A stretch of DNA of 64,000 nucleotides from Streptococcus sanguinis (GCF_900475275.1 NZ_LS483364.1:1364001-1428000); one strand, 5' to 3'. Shown: positions 1-9,175, counted from the first letter of the stretch. A program made the numbers and translations. The notes: generated from the sequence alone by a model not told the origin.

Positions 1-563
1 ATCAGAGCGAGGATAAAGTCCTTGGAATAGACACCTTTAGGTGGCACCCCAGTAAATTTGACCAGCATTTTCTTAGGCTTGACCTGCCAAATGGTCTGCG
101 TGGCAAAGACGTGCTCTACCTCCGAAGTACCGATTCCAAAAGCAATAGCACCAAAAGCACCGTGAGTGGCCGTGTGACTGTCACCGCAGACGATGAATTT
201 GCCCGGCTGAGTCTTGCCAGTTTCCGGTCCAACCATATGGACAATCCCCTGCAACTCCGATCCGTGAGCCGCATGCTCGATACCAAAATCCTTGACATTC
301 TCAGAAAGTTTATCAATCTGAGCCTTGGAAATCACATCCCGAATATCATAGATATTGACCGTAGGAACATTATGATCAAAGGTTCCAAAGGTCAAATCCG
401 GCCGTCTAACTTTGCGCCCTGCATCTCGAAGGCCTTGAAAAGCCTGAGGGCTGGTTACTTCATGAATATAATGCTGATCCACATACATAAGCTGGGGCTG
501 GCCTTCTTCACCAGTTATCAGATGCCTTTCCCAAAGCTTATCAAAAATCGATTTTCCAGCCAT
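1..563 (-). CDS. leuC: 3-isopropylmalate dehydratase large subunit (partial)
   Basis: This is the N-terminal part (187 codons) of the aconitase-family subunit that, with LeuD, isomerises 2-isopropylmalate to 3-isopropylmalate in leucine synthesis. I translated the minus strand directly. It opens [14 protein letters not shown] and contains [27 protein letters not shown] and [14 protein letters not shown], all hallmarks of LeuC. The reading frame is intact to the window edge, so the rest (including most iron-sulphur cysteines) lies outside. The ATG sits two bases past the stop codon of the DUF1294 gene, so it is translated as the fourth gene of the leu operon. leuD is expected next, outside the window. 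Confidence 0.95.
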   Translation of the reverse strand, partial: MAGKSIFDKLWERHLITGEEGQPQLMYVDQHYIHEVTSPQAFQGLRDAGRKVRRPDLTFGTFDHNVPTVNIYDIRDVISKAQIDKLSENVKDFGIEHAAHGSELQGIVHMVGPETGKTQPGKFIVCGDSHTATHGAFGAIAFGIGTSEVEHVFATQTIWQVKPKKMLVKFTGVPPKGVYSKDFILAL

Positions 564-564
564 A

Positions 565-831
565 CTAGCTTCTCCATATGTAATATAAAATTCCGATTCC
601 CACTATTATTCCGCAAATCCAAGCCAGCCAGAAATACCATTTTCTGGTCTTGTGATGAAAGAGGCGACCGCCTAATAAAGCGCCCAAACCTGCGGCTGCC
701 AAAGCTGACAAGAGCAAGGTTTTCTCTGGAATGCGGTAGTGATTTTTCTTAGCCTTACGCTTATCCCAGCCATAAAGCAGGAAAACGACAAGGTTCCATA
801 GCAGGCAAATACCTGTTAATATCCATTTCAT
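565..831 (-). CDS. DUF1294 family small membrane protein inside the leu operon
   Basis: This 88-residue protein has two or three hydrophobic segments (about residues 3-19, 38-54 and 65-84) separated by a basic stretch. The motif [17 protein letters not shown] near the N-terminus and the later FHHKTRK match the DUF1294 family, small inner-membrane proteins of unknown role. Its ATG overlaps the leuB stop codon as ATGA, and its own stop is two bases before the leuC start. It is therefore locked translationally into leuA-leuB-x-leuC. No enzymatic residues are apparent. Membership of the operon suggests a link to leucine metabolism, but that is inference only. Confidence 0.85.
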   Translation of the reverse strand: MKWILTGICLLWNLVVFLLYGWDKRKAKKNHYRIPEKTLLLSALAAAGLGALLGGRLFHHKTRKWYFWLAWICGIIVGIGILYYIWRS

Positions 832-1865
832 AAGTTATTAATAATTGCCTCCGTCATTTGAGCTGTCCCTGCCTGACCGCCAAGATCTCGGGTTAAAATA
901 CCCTGAGCCAAAGTCTTCTCAACCGCTGCTTCAATCGCCTCTGCAGCCTCAAGCTCTGCAAAACTATCCCGCAGCATCATGGCCACAGAAAGTATCATAC
1001 TGATAGGGTTGGCAATGCCTTTCCCTGCAATATCAGGAGCTGAACCATGGATAGGCTCGTAAAGACTTGGTCCAGTTGCCGAATGACTGGCCGATGGCAT
1101 AACTCCCAGCGTCCCTGACAGGACACTGGACTCGTCTGAGAGAATATCCCCGAAGAGATTTTCCGTTACTACAACGTCAAACTTAGCAGGATTGGTAATC
1201 ATGAGCATAGCAGCGCTGTCCACCAGTTGGTGCTCCAAGGTCACATCTGGATAATCCTTGGCCACCTCATCTGCCACTCTGCGCCAGAGTTTGGATGTTG
1301 CTAACACATTTTGCTTGTCAATACTGGTCACGCGCTTTCTGCGACCACGCGCGATATCAAAGGCCTTACGGACAATCCGCTCCACCTCTTCATAGCTGTA
1401 GTCGTTGATATCACGAGCAGATTTATCCTCCAAAATATGCTCGCCAAAGTAAATCCCACCAGTCAGCTCACGCACGACAACGAAATCCACACCAGCAATT
1501 CTTTCAGCCTTCAAAGGCGACAAATGCTTAAGTGCATCGAAAATCTTAACTGGGCGGATATTGGCATAGAGTTCAAGCTCCTTGCGCAGAGCAAGCAAAC
1601 CTTGCTCCGGACGAACTGGAGCACTATCATACTGGGGACTTCCGATAGCTGCTAGAAGAATAGCATCCGCCTCCTTGGCCGCTTCTAGAGTTGACTGAGG
1701 CAGAGGATTACCTTCCGCATCAATACCAGCACCCCCAAAAGCCTTCTCTGTGACATGGTAAGTAAATCCAAACTTGCCCGCAACAGCAGCCAGTACTTTG
1801 AGACCGGCTTCCATGATTTCTGGGCCGATACCATCACCCGCCAGAGCTACAATTTCTTTTGTCAT
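828..1865 (-). CDS. leuB: 3-isopropylmalate dehydrogenase
   Basis: LeuB carries out NAD-dependent oxidative decarboxylation of 3-isopropylmalate to 2-oxoisocaproate, the third step of leucine synthesis, in the cytosol. The 345-residue length is normal for the family. The N-terminal GDGIGPEI loop, the substrate-binding arginines around RPEQGLLALRKEL, the Mg-binding acidic patch (FGDILSDE) and the NAD-binding EPIHGSAPDIAGKGIANP are all present. It starts 12 bases downstream of the leuA stop and overlaps the following DUF1294 gene by four bases (ATGA). The attenuator upstream of leuA should control it. Confidence 0.97.
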   Translation of the reverse strand: MTKEIVALAGDGIGPEIMEAGLKVLAAVAGKFGFTYHVTEKAFGGAGIDAEGNPLPQSTLEAAKEADAILLAAIGSPQYDSAPVRPEQGLLALRKELELYANIRPVKIFDALKHLSPLKAERIAGVDFVVVRELTGGIYFGEHILEDKSARDINDYSYEEVERIVRKAFDIARGRRKRVTSIDKQNVLATSKLWRRVADEVAKDYPDVTLEHQLVDSAAMLMITNPAKFDVVVTENLFGDILSDESSVLSGTLGVMPSASHSATGPSLYEPIHGSAPDIAGKGIANPISMILSVAMMLRDSFAELEAAEAIEAAVEKTLAQGILTRDLGGQAGTAQMTEAIINNL

Positions 1866-1877
1866 AGTCGCTTCCTT

Positions 1878-3452
1878 CTAATTATTTGCAGGCAGATCGC
1901 GGTAGGATACCTGATGGCCGATTTCACCCGCATTTTCCTTTTGCACAAAGGTATTGGCATGGATATAGGCAATGGCGCTGGCCTTAAGAACATCAAAGTC
2001 AATACCAGAGGAGTTGAAAATTGTATCTGTATCCGTATTTTCAACAGCCACCAAGACGCGAGCCTGAGAGTCAATACCATCCGTCACCGCCTCGATGTTA
2101 TAAGATAAAAGCTGAACAGACTGGTTAAAGAATTGGTCAATGGCATTAAAGATAGCTTCAACGCTTCCTTGACCTTCTGCCACACAGCTGACCGTCTCTC
2201 CGTCGCCATTAACCAACTGCACATCCGCTGTGATGGTATGGTCATCATTGGTCGTCAACTGCAGATCATCAAAGTGGAAGCCTTCAGGATTTTCGACCGT
2301 CGTTCCAGCAATCAGAGCCCGAATATCAGCGTCTGTGACTTCATTTTTCTTATCAGCCAAGACCTTAAATTTAGCAAAGAGATCATTAATTTCAGATTCT
2401 GCAAAGTCCAGAGCCAATTCTTTGAGTTTTTCGACAAAGGCATGGCGGCCAGACAGTTTACCAAGCGGAAGCGAATTGCTCTTGACTCCAACCAGCTCAG
2501 GTGTGATGATTTCATAGGTCAGTGGATTCTTAAGAACACCATCCTGATGGATACCGGACTCATGAGAGAAGGCATTGCCGCCAACGACCGCCTTGTTCTT
2601 AGGCACTGGAATACCAGAGAAGCGGGATACCAGCTCAGAAGTGTTGATGGTTTCATTAAGGACAATGTCTGTCTCAACTTGGTAATAGTCCTGACGAATC
2701 TCTAAGGCAACTGCTACTTCTTCCAATGCTACATTTCCAGCCCGCTCACCGATTCCATTGATAGTTCCCTGAACACGACCAGCACCGTGCTTGATAGCTG
2801 TCAAACTATTAGCCGTTGCCATACCAAGGTCATCATGGCAATGAACACCAAATACCACCTTATGATCTGAAGTCACATTTGCCACTAGGTAGTCGAAAAT
2901 ATTTGCAAACTCTTCCGGAGTAGTAAAGCCGACTGTATCTGGAATATTGATATAAGTCGCACCTGCATCAACTGCTGTTTGTACCACCTTAAAGAGGAAA
3001 TCCAGCTCTGTTCGTGTCGCATCCTCTGGCGAAAACTCGACTATATCGAACTTGGAGCGCGCGTAGGAGACATGCTCTTTCACAGCTTCTAAAATCTCTT
3101 CCTTAGACTTTTTCAGCTTAAACTCTCTGTGAATAGGACTGGTCGCAATGAAGACATGAATCTGTGGATGCTTAGCATCCTTGAGCGCTTCATAACAGGC
3201 ATCAATATCGGACTTGACCGAACGCGCCAGACCAGTAACAGAAGCTTTTGTGATGGCTTTAGCAATCTCCTGCACCGCCGCAAAAGAATCTGGACTCGCA
3301 GCAGGAAAACCGGCTTCAATGACTGAAATCCCCCACTTCTCTAACTGCTTGGCAATAGCCACCTTTTCCTTGATAGAGAAATTCACTCCTGGTGTCTGCT
3401 CGCCATCCCGGAGGCTGGTATCAAAAAACTCAACTTTGCGTGTCATAGACAA
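1878..3452 (-). CDS. leuA: 2-isopropylmalate synthase
   Basis: LeuA condenses acetyl-CoA with 2-oxoisovalerate, the committed step of leucine synthesis. The 524-residue protein has an N-terminal HMGL-like TIM barrel: the catalytic and metal-binding DTSLRDGEQTPG lies near residues 10-21, and the HCHDDLGMATAN metal ligands lie around residue 205. A C-terminal LeuA regulatory domain (about residues 390-510) is the usual site of leucine feedback inhibition. The ATG follows a good ribosome site, AAAAGGAG, seven bases upstream. It is the first structural gene after the leu leader. A second ORF upstream overlaps its start by about 20 bases in another frame (see findings). Confidence 0.97.
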   Translation of the reverse strand: MSMTRKVEFFDTSLRDGEQTPGVNFSIKEKVAIAKQLEKWGISVIEAGFPAASPDSFAAVQEIAKAITKASVTGLARSVKSDIDACYEALKDAKHPQIHVFIATSPIHREFKLKKSKEEILEAVKEHVSYARSKFDIVEFSPEDATRTELDFLFKVVQTAVDAGATYINIPDTVGFTTPEEFANIFDYLVANVTSDHKVVFGVHCHDDLGMATANSLTAIKHGAGRVQGTINGIGERAGNVALEEVAVALEIRQDYYQVETDIVLNETINTSELVSRFSGIPVPKNKAVVGGNAFSHESGIHQDGVLKNPLTYEIITPELVGVKSNSLPLGKLSGRHAFVEKLKELALDFAESEINDLFAKFKVLADKKNEVTDADIRALIAGTTVENPEGFHFDDLQLTTNDDHTITADVQLVNGDGETVSCVAEGQGSVEAIFNAIDQFFNQSVQLLSYNIEAVTDGIDSQARVLVAVENTDTDTIFNSSGIDFDVLKASAIAYIHANTFVQKENAGEIGHQVSYRDLPANN

Positions 3453-3634
3453 CTCCTTTTCTAAGATACAAAGACCCTTTTAGGAAAAAATCTTCCCAAA
3501 CTTCTAGGTCGTATTCAATGACTGAGACGGTATAAGACAAATCGATTTCAGAAAAATCAAGATGTACTCCCACTCCCGTCGCTCCTTTAGAAACCATTTC
3601 TTCCTCATCAGAGTTTGAGGTAAGATAGGTGAAA

Positions 3635-3669
3635 TAAAAAACATCTCACTTGAGGAACAAGCGAGATGT
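3635..3669 (-). terminator. leu operon attenuator terminator
   Basis: On the minus strand a 12-bp stem (ACATCTCGCTTG pairing with CAAGTGAGATGT, one G-U wobble) with a five-base loop is followed directly by a run of T. It lies about 45 bases beyond the leader-peptide stop codon and about 180 bases before leuA. That is the position expected of a translation-coupled attenuator. An upstream hairpin with an AAAA loop (about 3704-3726 region) overlaps the leader stop and could act as the pause/anti-terminator partner. Confidence 0.88.
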
Positions 3670-3715
3670 TGATTTACTCCCGCTTGGTAAGCCAAACAGG
3701 ACTAATGCTTTTGCA

Positions 3716-3769
3716 CTAGCCCGAGTAACGCAACAACAAAGCAAAGTTTGAAGATTGGGTTGACTTCAT
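3716..3769 (-). CDS. leu operon leader peptide
   Basis: A 17-residue ORF, MKSTQSSNFALLLRYSG, starts nine bases after the ribosome site AAGGAG and holds three consecutive TTG leucine codons at residues 11-13. It lies between a strong promoter and a rho-independent terminator ahead of leuA. When charged Leu-tRNA is short, the ribosome should stall on the Leu codons and prevent terminator formation. The same logic is known for the Lactococcus leu operon. The peptide itself probably has no function. It is too short for ordinary gene callers. Confidence 0.88.
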   Translation of the reverse strand: MKSTQSSNFALLLRYSG

Positions 3770-3811
3770 GTTTGACTAACTCCTTTTTGAGATGGTTTCT
3801 TATTGTTTAGT

Positions 3812-3840
3812 ATTTTAACACAGTATCATAAACCTGTCAA
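3812..3840 (-). promoter_or_regulatory. leu operon promoter
   Basis: A consensus -35 TTGACA (3835-3840) and a -10 TAAAAT (3812-3817) are separated by exactly 17 bases. Transcription would begin around 3805, some 35 bases ahead of the leader-peptide start codon. Confidence 0.85.
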
Positions 3841-3983
3841 GAAAAAGTCGATATTTTCTGAAAATTTTTAATATGCTGGATTATTTTTGGGGATTTAAAC
3901 TGTAAATACGAGAAAAAGGAAGTAAGGTAAGTCTCACTTCTTCTATTTTTCAGCAATCGTAACATAGTCTAATTCCACTTTCC

Positions 3984-4652
3984 TCATCTCCTCACATACT
4001 GAATGCCTCGGAAAAGGAGAAAGGCTGTTAGAATCAGGGAAACAAGCCAGATGGTCTTCAGGAGGTAAAATTGAATCAGATAGGTAGAGATGATGGCTCC
4101 GACTACAAAGCTTGCCAATAGGGCTACAAAGAAAAGGCCTTCTTTCAAATCTTTCCCTTTTTTGTTTCGAGCATAGTTGCCGAAAGCTACCATGGTTTTC
4201 TTGATATTCCCCGTCGTAAAGGAGTTGTTATAGACAATACCATCCACCTCGCCAAAAGCCGTCGCGACCAGACCTATGCAGAAAGCCAGTGGCGGCACGA
4301 TATAGAGATGGGACACATTTGCTGGCAAAAATCCAGCGACAGCTGTCGTCAATATCAAGGGAAAAACGCTGGACAGCCTGCGCCAAGAATGCTCAAAATG
4401 ATGCTGAAAAACGGTCATCAGAAAAATCCCCAGCATAAAGGCCAGCATAGTTGCCAATTTAACTTCAATTCCTCTTGTCTCCTGATTGATGAGCTCAACC
4501 GAAAGGAAAACGACGTTTCCTGTCTGCCCTGCCACCAAGGTCCCTCCCCTCTCAATGAAGGTATAGGCGTCGATAAATCCTGCACAAAAGGTCAAGAGGC
4601 AGGCAAAAAATTTTGAACGAGAGTGAAACTCTCTTTTTACAAATTGTTTCAT
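3984..4652 (-). CDS. DUF1275 (YoaK-type) family membrane protein
   Basis: A 222-residue integral membrane protein with about six hydrophobic segments. The order and motifs fit the DUF1275/YoaK family: FCAGFIDAYTFIERGG near residue 20, AGQTGNVV around residue 42, and NSFTTGNIKKTM around residue 143. The function of the family is unknown; some members have been proposed as transporters. It stands alone, with more than 150 bases free on both sides, between the leu leader and udk on the same strand. A transporter role is inference. Confidence 0.85.
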   Translation of the reverse strand: MKQFVKREFHSRSKFFACLLTFCAGFIDAYTFIERGGTLVAGQTGNVVFLSVELINQETRGIEVKLATMLAFMLGIFLMTVFQHHFEHSWRRLSSVFPLILTTAVAGFLPANVSHLYIVPPLAFCIGLVATAFGEVDGIVYNNSFTTGNIKKTMVAFGNYARNKKGKDLKEGLFFVALLASFVVGAIISTYLIQFYLLKTIWLVSLILTAFLLFRGIQYVRR

Positions 4653-4816
4653 AAATCACCTACAAAATAAGGGAGTGACCAGACTCCGAAAATCATAGAT
4701 TTCAGTCCGTCCACTTCCCCTTGCTAGATTACATTTCAAAAATCTTGTAGCTACTGTGATTCGCCAGATTCACAAACTTTTATTTCCTCAAATGACAGAG
4801 CAGAAAGCTACGTGTG

Positions 4817-5452
4817 CTAGCCTTCTCTGGCTTCCTTAAGGATTTTTTCAATCTTGGTCGTAATCAGGTCAATAGCCACCTTATTAGAAGCTCCCTCTGG
4901 AATGATGACATCCGCATAGCGCTTGGTCGGCTCGATGAACTGATGGTACATAGGCTTAACGACACCCAAATACTGCTCAATAACGCTATCCAAACTGCGA
5001 CCGCGCTCTTCCATGTCCCGCTTAATCCGGCGGATAATCCGAACATCATCATCTGTGTCCACAAAAATCTTAATATCCATCAAATCTCGCAGGCGCTGGT
5101 CCTCTAAGACCAAAATCCCCTCAACGATGAACACATCCTGAGGCTCCTGACGATAGGTCTTTTTGCTGCGGGTATGCTCCGTATAGTCGTAAGTGGGAAT
5201 ATCCACTGGTCGACCAGCCAAGAGCTCCTTGATCTGCTCAATCATCAGATCCGTATCAAAGGCAAAAGGATGGTCATAGTTGGTCTTAACCCGCTCCTCA
5301 AAAGTCAGATGCGTCTGATCCTTATAGTAGGAGTCATGCTCAATCATTGCAATATTTTCGTTTGGAAAATTAGCCAAAATTGCTCGAGAAACACTGGTCT
5401 TTCCGCCTCCGGAACCACCAGTTACACCAATAATAATAGGTCTATTTTGCAT
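4817..5452 (-). CDS. udk: Uridine kinase
   Basis: Udk phosphorylates uridine and cytidine with ATP or GTP in pyrimidine salvage. The P-loop GGSGGGKTS lies at about residues 11-19, followed by the conserved DSYYKD and the nucleoside-binding region YDHPFAFD. I choose the second ATG (5452): it has a GGAG ribosome site six bases upstream and gives the usual 211 residues. The ATG four codons further upstream has only AAGAG before it. No operon partner is visible; the plus-strand oxidoreductase gene diverges from it 110 bases away. Confidence 0.96.
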   Translation of the reverse strand: MQNRPIIIGVTGGSGGGKTSVSRAILANFPNENIAMIEHDSYYKDQTHLTFEERVKTNYDHPFAFDTDLMIEQIKELLAGRPVDIPTYDYTEHTRSKKTYRQEPQDVFIVEGILVLEDQRLRDLMDIKIFVDTDDDVRIIRRIKRDMEERGRSLDSVIEQYLGVVKPMYHQFIEPTKRYADVIIPEGASNKVAIDLITTKIEKILKEAREG

Positions 5453-5561
5453 TATAAGCTCCATCTCTTGTTATCTTATCTATTTTACCGCAATTCATGT
5501 TATAATGAAAGAGCTAAAATAAAAAAAGTACATGCTTAAAAATAGAAAAAAGGAGGTTTTT

Positions 5562-6542
5562 ATGCTCAAACTTGGAATCATCGGAACAGGTTCAATTTCT
5601 CATGAGTTCATCAAGGCTGCTCACTCAACAGGCGACTATCAGCTTGCTGCTGTCTACTCTCGTGCTCTGGCTTCTGCTGAGCGCTTTGTGCAAAACTATG
5701 AAAATACGGCCATTTTTACTGAAATGCTGGACTTTCTGTCGTCTGATATCGATGTCGTTTATATCGCCAGTCCCAACAGCCTGCATTTCAAGCATGCCAA
5801 GGTAGCCATTCTGGCTCGTAAACATGTCATTGTCGAAAAGCCAGCGGTTTCTCGTCCCAAAGAATGGCGGGAATTGGTCAAGCTGTCTGACGTGCATCAA
5901 GTCTATCTCTTTGAAGCTGCCCGCAACTATCATGAGCAGGCCTTTGATACGATTAGTGATTTCCTCAAGGACAAGACTGTTTTAGGAGCCAACTTCACCT
6001 ATGCCAAGTATTCTTCAAAAATGCAGGCTCTGCTTGCGGGAGAGCAGCCTAACGTTTTCTCAGCTAAATTTTCTGGCGGCGCTTTGATGGATCTGGGTGT
6101 CTATCCAGTCTATGCGGCTATCAGACTTTTCGGCCATCCGCGCTTCGCTCGCTACAGCGCCCAGCTGCTGGCCAATACGATTGATTTAAATGGAGCCGGC
6201 TGTCTCATCTATCCAGATTTTCAAGTTCAGATTCAGGCCGGTAAAAATATAAACAGCAATCTGCCAGCAGAGATTTACACCGATCAGGGAACTCTGACTT
6301 TAGACGGGATTGAATTTATCAGCTCTGCTATTTTCCAAAATCTGGACGGTCAAGAAGAGGTGCTGCCTATCAAGCGTGCTTCCCATACCATGCTGGAAGA
6401 AGCTCAGGCTTTCGCGCGAGTGCTCAAGGGCGGACAGGATGCGGCTTACGAGAAATGGTTGGATGCTGCCGTAGCTGTTCACGAAAGCTTATTTGCCATG
6501 CGCAAGGACGCTGGCATTAGATTTGAGGTTGATGATGATTAA
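5562..6542 (+). CDS. Gfo/Idh/MocA family oxidoreductase
   Basis: A 326-residue NAD(P)-dependent dehydrogenase. The Rossmann fold begins at once with LGIIGTGSISHEF, and VYIASPNSLHFKHA and the catalytic-lysine motif HVIVEKPAV are typical of the Gfo/Idh/MocA family. The substrate, probably a sugar or polyol derivative, cannot be told from the sequence. I place the start at the ATG five bases after a perfect AAGGAGG site, rather than ten codons upstream. The end overlaps the helicase gene by a few bases, so the two are co-transcribed. Confidence 0.9.
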   Translation: MLKLGIIGTGSISHEFIKAAHSTGDYQLAAVYSRALASAERFVQNYENTAIFTEMLDFLSSDIDVVYIASPNSLHFKHAKVAILARKHVIVEKPAVSRPKEWRELVKLSDVHQVYLFEAARNYHEQAFDTISDFLKDKTVLGANFTYAKYSSKMQALLAGEQPNVFSAKFSGGALMDLGVYPVYAAIRLFGHPRFARYSAQLLANTIDLNGAGCLIYPDFQVQIQAGKNINSNLPAEIYTDQGTLTLDGIEFISSAIFQNLDGQEEVLPIKRASHTMLEEAQAFARVLKGGQDAAYEKWLDAAVAVHESLFAMRKDAGIRFEVDDD

Positions 6543-7623
6543 GGAACAATTTCCCCCGAGCTGGCGAAATCAGCTGGCTCAGTTAGGCTTTGAAGATTTG
6601 ACAGCTATTCAGGAGAAGATGTTTGATTCTATTTCTGCAGGCGATACGGTGCTGGGAATCAGTCCAACTGGTACTGGTAAAACTCTGGCTTATCTCTTTC
6701 CCAGTCTGCTCAAACTGACACCTAGAAAAGCACAACAGCTCTTGATTTTAGCTCCTAATACTGAGCTGGCCGGACAAATCTTTGAGGTCTGCAAAACTTG
6801 GGCGGAGCCTTTAGGACTGACAGCCCAGCTACTACTCTCCGGCTCCAGCCAGAAGCGACAGATTGAGCGCCTTAAGAAAGGTCCAGAGATTATCATCGGA
6901 ACGCCTGGGCGGATTTTCGAGTTGGTCAAGCTTAAGAAAATCAAGATGATGAATGTCGAAACCATCATTTTGGACGAATTTGACCAGCTGCTCAGCGATT
7001 CTCAGTATCACTTTGTAGATAAAATCACCCACTATGCGCCTCGTGACCACCAGCTGGTATATATGAGCGCCACCGCTAAGTTCGACCACGATAAGATTGC
7101 TGAAAACACTCTAGAAATCAGCATTGACGACCAAGTTTTGGACAACATCCAGCACTTTTACATGCAAGTCGAAAAACGTGATAAGGTGGACTTGCTCCGT
7201 AAGTTATCCAATGTTGAAGATTTCCGTGGACTGGTCTTCTTCAACGCTCTGTCAGACCTGGGCAGTGCCGAAGAAAAACTCCAGTATCGTGAAGCCAACG
7301 CAGTTTCTCTGGCCAGTGATGTCAACGTTAAGTTCCGCAAGGTGATTTTGGATAAGTTCAAAGAGCACCAGATTACTCTCCTGCTAGCCACTGACCTAGT
7401 TGCTCGCGGCATTGATATTGACTCCCTAGAATGCGTCGTCAATTATGAGCTTCCGCGCGATTTAGAAACCTATACCCACCGCTCTGGACGAACCGGCCGC
7501 ATGGGCAAGGAAGGCTATGTCATCACCCTCATCAGCCATCCTGAAGAACTGAAAACTTTGAAAAAATACGCCACCGTCCGAGAAATTGTATTAAAAAATC
7601 AAGAACTTTATGTAACGAGTTAA
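6535..7623 (+). CDS. DEAD-box family ATP-dependent RNA helicase
   Basis: A 362-residue superfamily 2 RNA helicase. It carries a Q-motif-like ALTAIQ (here FEDLTAIQEKMF), Walker A SPTGTGKT, motif Ib GTPGR, motif III SAT, motif V VARGIDI and motif VI HRSGRTGRMG. Motif II reads DEFD (LDEFDQLL) instead of DEAD, a variant seen in a minority of the family. There is almost no C-terminal extension, so it is a minimal helicase core. It probably unwinds structured RNA or assists ribosome assembly, but the target cannot be told. Its start overlaps the preceding oxidoreductase gene. Either of two adjacent ATGs (6532, 6535) may be used. Confidence 0.9.
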   Translation: MIKEQFPPSWRNQLAQLGFEDLTAIQEKMFDSISAGDTVLGISPTGTGKTLAYLFPSLLKLTPRKAQQLLILAPNTELAGQIFEVCKTWAEPLGLTAQLLLSGSSQKRQIERLKKGPEIIIGTPGRIFELVKLKKIKMMNVETIILDEFDQLLSDSQYHFVDKITHYAPRDHQLVYMSATAKFDHDKIAENTLEISIDDQVLDNIQHFYMQVEKRDKVDLLRKLSNVEDFRGLVFFNALSDLGSAEEKLQYREANAVSLASDVNVKFRKVILDKFKEHQITLLLATDLVARGIDIDSLECVVNYELPRDLETYTHRSGRTGRMGKEGYVITLISHPEELKTLKKYATVREIVLKNQELYVTS

Positions 7624-7628
7624 ACTAA

Positions 7629-7663
7629 AAAAGCTTTGGAAACATTAGATTTCCAAAGCTTTT
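7629..7663. terminator. Bidirectional terminator between helicase and pgdA
   Basis: A perfect 14-bp stem (AAAAGCTTTGGAAA with its complement) and a seven-base loop, with A-rich and T-rich flanks. It lies between two convergent genes and can serve both strands. Confidence 0.9.
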
Positions 7664-7716
7664 CGCTTTTACTCATTGCCAACAACGATTTCAAAAATCT
7701 AAACCCAAGGACCGTC

Positions 7717-9114
7717 TTAGTCTCTGCCGTAATAAATACGATGTGGCTCCAGCTGACCTTCCAGCAGCTCATCGACCGTTACCAAAGTATAGCCGTTACT
7801 CTTCAGATACTCGAGAACACTTGGCAGAGCGTCAATACTAGTCTGGTGAATATCATGCATGAGAATAATTGAGCCTGGCTGAGTTTTAGCAATCTCTTGC
7901 ATAATAGCCTTAGTATTGCGTGTCTTCCAGTCTAGACTGTCTACATTCCACATGATAAAGGACTGGTCAACCGAATTTTGGATTGTGGCATTAATGGCTC
8001 CATAAGGAGGCCGCGTAATCGTTGGCTTAATGCCTATGACATTGTTAATAGCGGTCTGGGTATCAAGGATTTCTTTTTGAGCTGACTCCAGAGGTAGTTT
8101 GGTTAAGACTGGATGGTCCCATGTATGAATCCCAATCTGATGACCTTCATTGTGCACGCGCTTGACGATCGCTTCATTACCAGCAATGTTTTGACCAACC
8201 ATAAAGAAGGTCGCCTTGGCACCATATTTCTTGAGGATATCCAGAGCCTGGGGTGTTGTCTTAGGATCTGGACCGTCATCAAAGGTCAGAGCAACCATTT
8301 TCACATGCTTCTTAGCTTCAAAACTCTGATAAGCTGCCAAGTCATCGCCGGTCAGATAGTCCGCATTAATCTGGTCATAAAAACTGGATAAAGGAACGTC
8401 AATGCTGGTTAAGCCTTGCACTTCCTTACTCAGCTTAATAGAAAAATGGCTGTACTCATAACGGAAGGACCACTGACCCAACTCCGTTCCATTGAGGTTA
8501 TTAAGAATTTCCGTCTGCACCGCCTCATCGGCCTGTCTAAAGGTCAGCTGGCTGGATATTTCGTTGATGAAGATTTCCTTAGCTGCATCGGGATCCTGAA
8601 AGAGCTTATCCAGAGTGAAAGGGCTGCCGTCTGCACCGAGATAGCTGTCAGCAACTTCCCGCTCTTCTCCTTTACTGATTTTCATCTCTTTGACATGATA
8701 GTCCTTGCGATGCACCAGTATTTCTTTGACGTCCTTCAGGCTCGTTTCTTTTTCCTCAGCATAGTAGAAGGTCAATTCTTCAATCTTATCGCCCTTCTTC
8801 TGATTATCCTTAATCGTCTGGCTATCTGCGTCCATCTGCTCCTTGACACTTGCCATAACCTGACCATCCAGCAGAGGATAAAAGGCCTCTACATAGTGGC
8901 TGCCAATCATCTTGCTCTGCTTTTCAGTATTTTCAGCGTGGAAGGTCTCTTCTTGGGCAATCAGCACACTAACCTTCTCTTGCAGTTCCTTTTCCTGGAA
9001 AATAGCGTAAATTTTTACAGCCCCCAGAAATAGAGCAGCAACAAAAGCTAAACCTAGCAAGCCGAGAACGATGAGTGTTTTCTTACCGTGTTTCTTGTTA
9101 TTTTGTCTTTTCAT
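7717..9114 (-). CDS. pgdA: Peptidoglycan N-acetylglucosamine deacetylase
   Basis: A 465-residue protein resembling pneumococcal PgdA, which removes acetyl groups from peptidoglycan GlcNAc and confers lysozyme resistance. The N-terminus has a basic stretch and one transmembrane anchor (about residues 13-35). A middle domain follows, and then a C-terminal NodB polysaccharide deacetylase domain from about residue 270. The metal and catalytic motifs are visible: LTFDDGPD (near residue 277), HTWDHP (near 328), RPPYG, and a late ILMHD. The catalytic domain should act outside the cell. It is monocistronic and converges on the helicase gene. Confidence 0.93.
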   Translation of the reverse strand: MKRQNNKKHGKKTLIVLGLLGLAFVAALFLGAVKIYAIFQEKELQEKVSVLIAQEETFHAENTEKQSKMIGSHYVEAFYPLLDGQVMASVKEQMDADSQTIKDNQKKGDKIEELTFYYAEEKETSLKDVKEILVHRKDYHVKEMKISKGEEREVADSYLGADGSPFTLDKLFQDPDAAKEIFINEISSQLTFRQADEAVQTEILNNLNGTELGQWSFRYEYSHFSIKLSKEVQGLTSIDVPLSSFYDQINADYLTGDDLAAYQSFEAKKHVKMVALTFDDGPDPKTTPQALDILKKYGAKATFFMVGQNIAGNEAIVKRVHNEGHQIGIHTWDHPVLTKLPLESAQKEILDTQTAINNVIGIKPTITRPPYGAINATIQNSVDQSFIMWNVDSLDWKTRNTKAIMQEIAKTQPGSIILMHDIHQTSIDALPSVLEYLKSNGYTLVTVDELLEGQLEPHRIYYGRD

Positions 9115-9175
9115 ACACCTGTCCTAAATGAATAAAAATCATCATTTATCTTGCAAAATTAACTACAGTTAGATG

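Noticed and set aside
3504..3695. A 63-codon minus-strand frame across the leu attenuator
   Set aside because: It runs through the terminator hairpin, has no ribosome site and no protein-like composition. The leader peptide in another frame explains this stretch.
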